Positions 34,377-38,135 of a stretch of DNA of 38,135 nt are shown here, piece after piece. The stretch spans positions 1-38,135 of the forward strand of contig SDOA01000027.1 in NCBI GenBank assembly GCA_004524595.1. The letters run 5' to 3'. This stretch comes from Candidatus Thorarchaeota archaeon (GTDB lineage: Archaea; Asgardarchaeota; Thorarchaeia; Thorarchaeales; Thorarchaeaceae). Every line of letters begins with the position of its first letter. Position 1 is the first letter of the stretch. The notes beneath the pieces are model-generated. The model was not told the origin of the DNA. It worked only from the letters and a program-made list of their open reading frames with translations, and made no database searches. The position numbers were made by a program, and so were the translations under genes.

Positions 34377-37103
34377 ATGACAGATATTGAAGGAAAACAT
34401 GTATTCAGATTTGGTGCCAAGACTGCTGATGGTGACCCGAGTATGAAGAATCTCCTTGGCGGAAAAGGAGCCTCTTTGGCTGGAGCGACTCTTCTTGGTC
34501 TACCAGTTCCTCCGGGCTTCACCATCTCAACAGAGGTCTGTAATCTCTATCTGAAATCCGGAGGGTTGAGTGATGAGATCAAGGCTGAGATCAAAAAAGC
34601 ACTCTCCTTTGTAGAACAAGTGATGGACACAAAATTTGGCGACACAAAGAATCCACTGCTTGTTTCTGCCCGTTCAGGAGCCCGAAAATCGATGCCAGGA
34701 ATGATGGAAACGGTCCTAAACGTTGGCCTAACAACTTCTACGATTCCAGGTCTGATTGAAACCACTCATAATGAGCGATTCGTCTATGATTCGTATAGAC
34801 GATTAATCATGATGTACAGTGATGTGGTCATGGAAAAGGCAGCAGGGATCGAACCCGAGGAGGGTCATGGAATCCGTCAACAGATGGAGAGACTCCTTGA
34901 GGCAAAGAAGAAGAAAGCTGGATGCCTTACTGATACTTGTCTTAATGTGGAGCAGCTGAAAGAGCTCTGCAAAGAGTTCAAAGATGCTGTGAAGAAGACG
35001 CTTGGTAAGGAGTTCCCAGATGACCCATATGAACAACTCTGGGGTGCAGTAGGCGCAGTCTTCAAATCATGGGGTGGGGCTCGTGCAGTAGCCTATCGTC
35101 GCATTGAGAATATTCCAGATGAATGGGGCACAGCATGTACTGTCCAAGCCATGGTCTTTGGAAATATGGGCGATCATAGTGCAACGGGAGTAGCCTTCTC
35201 AAGAAACCCTGCTACTGGGGAAAATACTTTCTATGGAGAATTCCTGATCAATGCACAAGGTGAAGATGTTGTTGCAGGTACTAGAACTCCTAATGCCATG
35301 AACGAGGCAAGCAAGAACGAGCAGAGCAAGGATCTTCCCACTCTAGAGGAAGTGATGCCTGAGTTATATGAGGAGCTTGTCCAGATTCGTGACGTTTTAG
35401 AAAGGGATACAATGGATATGGTGGATCTTGAATTCACAATTCAGGAAAACAAACTGTTCCTTGTGCAACACCGAGTAGGTAAGAGAACTGCAACAGCTGC
35501 TCTCAATATTGCTATGGATATGCTTCATACAGAGTTCATCGATGAACCAACAGCGATACTCAGAGTAGCTCCTGAACAGCTTGGGCAATTACTCTATCCT
35601 ATTCTGGATCCAGAAGCAGAAGCAAAGACAACACCAATTGCGAGAGGTCTTCCTGCAGGTCCTGGTGGGGCAGTAGGCCAGATTGTATTCACCTCTGAAG
35701 CAGCTGTTGAATGGAGTAAGAAAGGAAAGAAGGTTGTCCTCATTCGTGAAGAAACCTCACCTGAGGATATAGAGGGCATGCGTGCAGCAAACGCAGTACT
35801 TACAGCTCGTGGTGGCATGACAAGCCATGCAGCTCTTGTAACTCGAGGATGGGGCAAGTGTTGCATCGTTGGTGCTGCCGGTCTCGATATCAACACCTAT
35901 GAAAAAACTGTAATTATTGGTGGCAAACTATACAAAGAAGGCGATTATCTCACTCTCAATGGAACTCAAGGTCTCGTTTACTCTGGTGAGCTGCCAATGA
36001 TCGAAGCCACAGAGAATCCAAGACTTAGGGAATTCATGGGACGCATTGACAAATACAGAAGACTTGGAGTTAGAGCAAATGCAGACACACCTGAAGATGC
36101 AAGAATCGCTCTAAGCTTTGGAGCAGAAGGTATAGGTCTCTTTAGAACTGAACATATGTTCTACGGAGAAGGTAGTGATGAACCTCTTTTCCTCCTAAGA
36201 AAGATGATTCTAAGTAACACCAGAGCCGAAAGAATTCATGCACTCAAAGAGCTTGCTCCTTATGTAAAACAAGACATTAAATCAACCCTTGAAGTGATGG
36301 ATGGCTTACCTGTCACTATTAGACTATTAGATCCTCCACTTCACGAATTTGTGCCACAAAGTAAGTTCGGACAAGAAAAACTTGCAGTTGCCCTTGGTAT
36401 TACTGCAGAGGAGGTTCATAAACGAGGGGAGCAGATCCATGAAAACAATCCTATGATGGGGCATCGCGGAGTGCGTCTAGGAATCACTTACCCTGAGATC
36501 TATGAGATGCAAGTTCGTGCTATTCTGGAGTCTGGTGCAGAGCTATTAAAGGAAGGTAAGAAGGTACACTTGGAAATAATGATACCAGTGACCATCGGTG
36601 CGGCAGAGCTCAAGACAATGCAGCTTATTGTTGAGAAAGTCTATGAAGAGGTGAAGAGCGATGTCAGATTAGACATTCCCTATCTGTATGGAACAATGAT
36701 AGAGATCCCACGTGCTTGTATGCGTGCTGGTGATATGGCTCAATCGGCTCAATTCTTCTCCTTTGGAACCAACGACCTCTCGCAAATGGGTTTTGGTTTT
36801 AGTAGAGATGATATCGACTCATTCCTTCCTGAGTACCTCGATAGACACATTTTGAGAAATGATCCCTTCGTCAGTATTGATAAACGCGGTGTTGGTCAGC
36901 TCATTCAGATTGCTATCGAGCGAGGAAGAAAGACTAGACCTGATATAAAACTGGGTGTTTGTGGCGAGCATGGCGGGGACCCACGGTCAGTGATGTTCTT
37001 CCATGAGATTGGTCTCGATTATGTTTCATGTTCTCCATACAGATTACCAATTGCTAGGCTTGCTGCAGCTCAAGCTGCAATCTTAGAAAATCAATCCAAG
37101 TAA
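34377..37103 (+). CDS. ppdK: Pyruvate, phosphate dikinase
   Basis: A 908-residue enzyme that interconverts pyruvate, ATP and phosphate with PEP, AMP and pyrophosphate. The N-terminal ATP-grasp domain shows LLGGKGASLAGATLLGLPVP and VSARSGARKSMPGMMETVLN. The central phospho-carrier domain has GGMTSHAALVTRG with His484, and the C-terminal PEP/pyruvate TIM barrel has GLFRTEHMF, HRGVRLG, SFGTNDLSQM and LGVCGEHGGDP with Cys862 as the likely proton donor. Length and order match bacterial and archaeal PPDK; PEP synthase is shorter and lacks GMMETVLN. GGTGA lies about ten bases upstream of the ATG. It supports gluconeogenesis or pyrophosphate-linked glycolysis. A strong hairpin terminator follows. Confidence 0.97.
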   Translation: MTDIEGKHVFRFGAKTADGDPSMKNLLGGKGASLAGATLLGLPVPPGFTISTEVCNLYLKSGGLSDEIKAEIKKALSFVEQVMDTKFGDTKNPLLVSARSGARKSMPGMMETVLNVGLTTSTIPGLIETTHNERFVYDSYRRLIMMYSDVVMEKAAGIEPEEGHGIRQQMERLLEAKKKKAGCLTDTCLNVEQLKELCKEFKDAVKKTLGKEFPDDPYEQLWGAVGAVFKSWGGARAVAYRRIENIPDEWGTACTVQAMVFGNMGDHSATGVAFSRNPATGENTFYGEFLINAQGEDVVAGTRTPNAMNEASKNEQSKDLPTLEEVMPELYEELVQIRDVLERDTMDMVDLEFTIQENKLFLVQHRVGKRTATAALNIAMDMLHTEFIDEPTAILRVAPEQLGQLLYPILDPEAEAKTTPIARGLPAGPGGAVGQIVFTSEAAVEWSKKGKKVVLIREETSPEDIEGMRAANAVLTARGGMTSHAALVTRGWGKCCIVGAAGLDINTYEKTVIIGGKLYKEGDYLTLNGTQGLVYSGELPMIEATENPRLREFMGRIDKYRRLGVRANADTPEDARIALSFGAEGIGLFRTEHMFYGEGSDEPLFLLRKMILSNTRAERIHALKELAPYVKQDIKSTLEVMDGLPVTIRLLDPPLHEFVPQSKFGQEKLAVALGITAEEVHKRGEQIHENNPMMGHRGVRLGITYPEIYEMQVRAILESGAELLKEGKKVHLEIMIPVTIGAAELKTMQLIVEKVYEEVKSDVRLDIPYLYGTMIEIPRACMRAGDMAQSAQFFSFGTNDLSQMGFGFSRDDIDSFLPEYLDRHILRNDPFVSIDKRGVGQLIQIAIERGRKTRPDIKLGVCGEHGGDPRSVMFFHEIGLDYVSCSPYRLPIARLAAAQAAILENQSK

Positions 37104-37111
37104 TGGTATGT

Positions 37112-37152
37112 AGTGCTTCACTATAAATGAAGCACTCTTACTTTCTTTTTTT
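37112..37152 (+). terminator. Hairpin terminator after ppdK
   Basis: A perfect 9-bp stem, AGTGCTTCA (37112-37120) with TGAAGCACT (37128-37136), a seven-base loop, then a T-rich tail ending in seven T (37146-37152). The tail overlaps the last codons of the convergent gene. Confidence 0.8.
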
Positions 37153-38135
37153 ATATATAGAATAAATTGAGACTATTATAATGCTGGCTGAAACAATAGA
37201 AACTCCAAATGCCAGAGGATAAATTAGATTGAATTCTGTCGTTGATGTAATAGTTACGGTTGTCGTATTCGTCGAGTTTACTTCTCCTATGACGTTGACA
37301 TTGAAGGCTCTTGTCCTATCACCAAAGTAGGGATGAAATACCACGGAAATAGAATGACTTCCAACTGAGAGCCCATCTATGCTTAGAACTAACACATAGG
37401 TAAAATCGGTAGGAAATATCTTTCCAGAAAACCAAAGGCTTTCATTGTCATAAATATCATAATCGAGAGAAGGTGGAAATAGATACTCAAAGACGAGAGT
37501 TAGGGACACATTATTTCCTACGGAACCAAAATGATAGGTGATATCACTTGGGTAACTTATAGAGAGAGTATAACTAGGTAGATTATCACCATGAAATGGA
37601 TAGAACACATCATCAGCATAGTCGCCAGGCCAGTAACCGGATGGAGGGTCTGTTACATCTGTGAAACTATCTGGAGTGAGATCAACACTATATGCACGTA
37701 CACGTATTGCATAATAGTCTTCCATCCATCCTGAGATGTCCCAAATCATCGAATGTGTCGTCAAGTTTTGAGCTAAAATCATGTACGAATAACCATCATC
37801 GCTACTAACCCATACGGAGAAGAAGTTCAAATCATCTGCATTCTTATCAGTACATGACCAACTGATGTTATACTTGTAATTTTCAGAAGGTAGTAATACG
37901 GGAGGATGCACAATAATATCAGGAGTGAAGAAATTACAGATAGTGACATTCGCTCTGAAGAAAGAGAGGGTCTCATTTTCGTTGTGTAGACCTTGTACAA
38001 GTATGTTGTAAGTCTGATTCCGAGCATCTAAATAATAGGTATCCATGGCAATAGTTGGACTGCCACTATGATTTGTAACATCCACACCAACTGCGACGTG
38101 GGCAGTCCAATTTCCAATTGATGAATTCTCGTAAT
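37138..38135 (-). CDS. C-terminal part of a membrane-anchored surface protein, 5' partial
   Basis: The frame continues to the window edge (16 further codons beyond a GTG at 38085, including NSSIGNWTAHVAVG), so the start lies outside. The visible 331 residues contain a fibronectin/Ig-like module (NISWSCTDKNADDLNFFSVW...AIRVRAYSVD), a second beta-sandwich, a Thr-rich stalk (NSTNTTTVTITSTTEFN), and a C-terminal transmembrane helix with cytosolic IYKKRK. NSSIGNW resembles a segment of the other surface proteins here (NASTGTW). Such C-termini also follow subtilisin-like (S8) peptidases in archaea, which is possible but not shown because the N-terminus is missing. Convergent with ppdK. Confidence 0.8.
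   Translation of the reverse strand, partial: YENSSIGNWTAHVAVGVDVTNHSGSPTIAMDTYYLDARNQTYNILVQGLHNENETLSFFRANVTICNFFTPDIIVHPPVLLPSENYKYNISWSCTDKNADDLNFFSVWVSSDDGYSYMILAQNLTTHSMIWDISGWMEDYYAIRVRAYSVDLTPDSFTDVTDPPSGYWPGDYADDVFYPFHGDNLPSYTLSISYPSDITYHFGSVGNNVSLTLVFEYLFPPSLDYDIYDNESLWFSGKIFPTDFTYVLVLSIDGLSVGSHSISVVFHPYFGDRTRAFNVNVIGEVNSTNTTTVTITSTTEFNLIYPLAFGVSIVSASIIIVSIYSIYKKRK

Noticed and set aside
34212..34400. 62-codon minus-strand frame in the ppdK upstream gap
   Set aside because: Overlaps the ppdK start, has no ribosome-binding site and low-complexity composition; treated as chance.

Overview
The window reads as a chromosomal piece of an archaeon, most likely an Asgard archaeon. The evidence is an archaeal-type tyrosyl-tRNA synthetase, archaeal-style ribosome-binding and TATA-like sites, and several eukaryote-like proteins: a Ras-like GTPase domain, a PPP-family Ser/Thr phosphatase, a leucine-rich-repeat protein with the IDLSPL-type repeat I associate with Asgard genomes, and a membrane protein whose cytosolic part looks longin/roadblock-like. 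The lineage within Asgard cannot be fixed from the sequence alone. I see no rRNA, tRNA, CRISPR array, insertion sequence or phage gene.

Layout. 1-2395 (+) is a tight three-gene run: the 3' part of a Ras-like pseudo-GTPase fused to a Cys-containing domain, a LOG-like Rossmann protein, and a PPP phosphatase. 2525-7325 (+) is a second run: DUF362 protein, UbiA prenyltransferase of the polyprenyl-phosphate phosphoribosyltransferase type, PHP phosphoesterase, flippase-like membrane protein, tyrosyl-tRNA synthetase, then a hairpin terminator. 7359-22921 (-) holds two overlapping genes for about 2600-residue surface proteins, colinear paralogs with about 17 Ig-like repeats, one transmembrane helix and a conserved cytosolic tail. 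23107-25302 (-) encodes a membrane-anchored metzincin-like protease. 25603-27039 (+) encodes an ADP-forming acyl-CoA synthetase alpha-like protein. 27053-32420 (-) holds a zinc-ribbon membrane protein, an LRR protein, and a LamG-containing single-pass protein with the longin-like cytosolic domain. 32639-34105 (-) is a PLP enzyme, divergent from pyruvate phosphate dikinase (34377-37103, +). The right edge (37138-38135, -) is the C-terminal end of another membrane-anchored surface protein.

How it fits together (inference). More than half the window is devoted to the cell surface: four large proteins, each with an ectodomain and a C-terminal membrane helix, plus a secreted-type protease. Three of them share an N-terminal ectodomain style but carry two different cytosolic tails. 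The UbiA/PHP/flippase genes could make and move a polyprenyl-linked pentose donor for glycosylating such sequon-rich proteins. The most novel point is the LamG protein (28917-32420), which would join an outside sensor or adhesin to a longin-like domain inside the cell, where such folds usually meet small GTPases. The metabolic genes (PPDK, acyl-CoA synthetase, PLP enzyme) look ordinary and unrelated to the surface genes.
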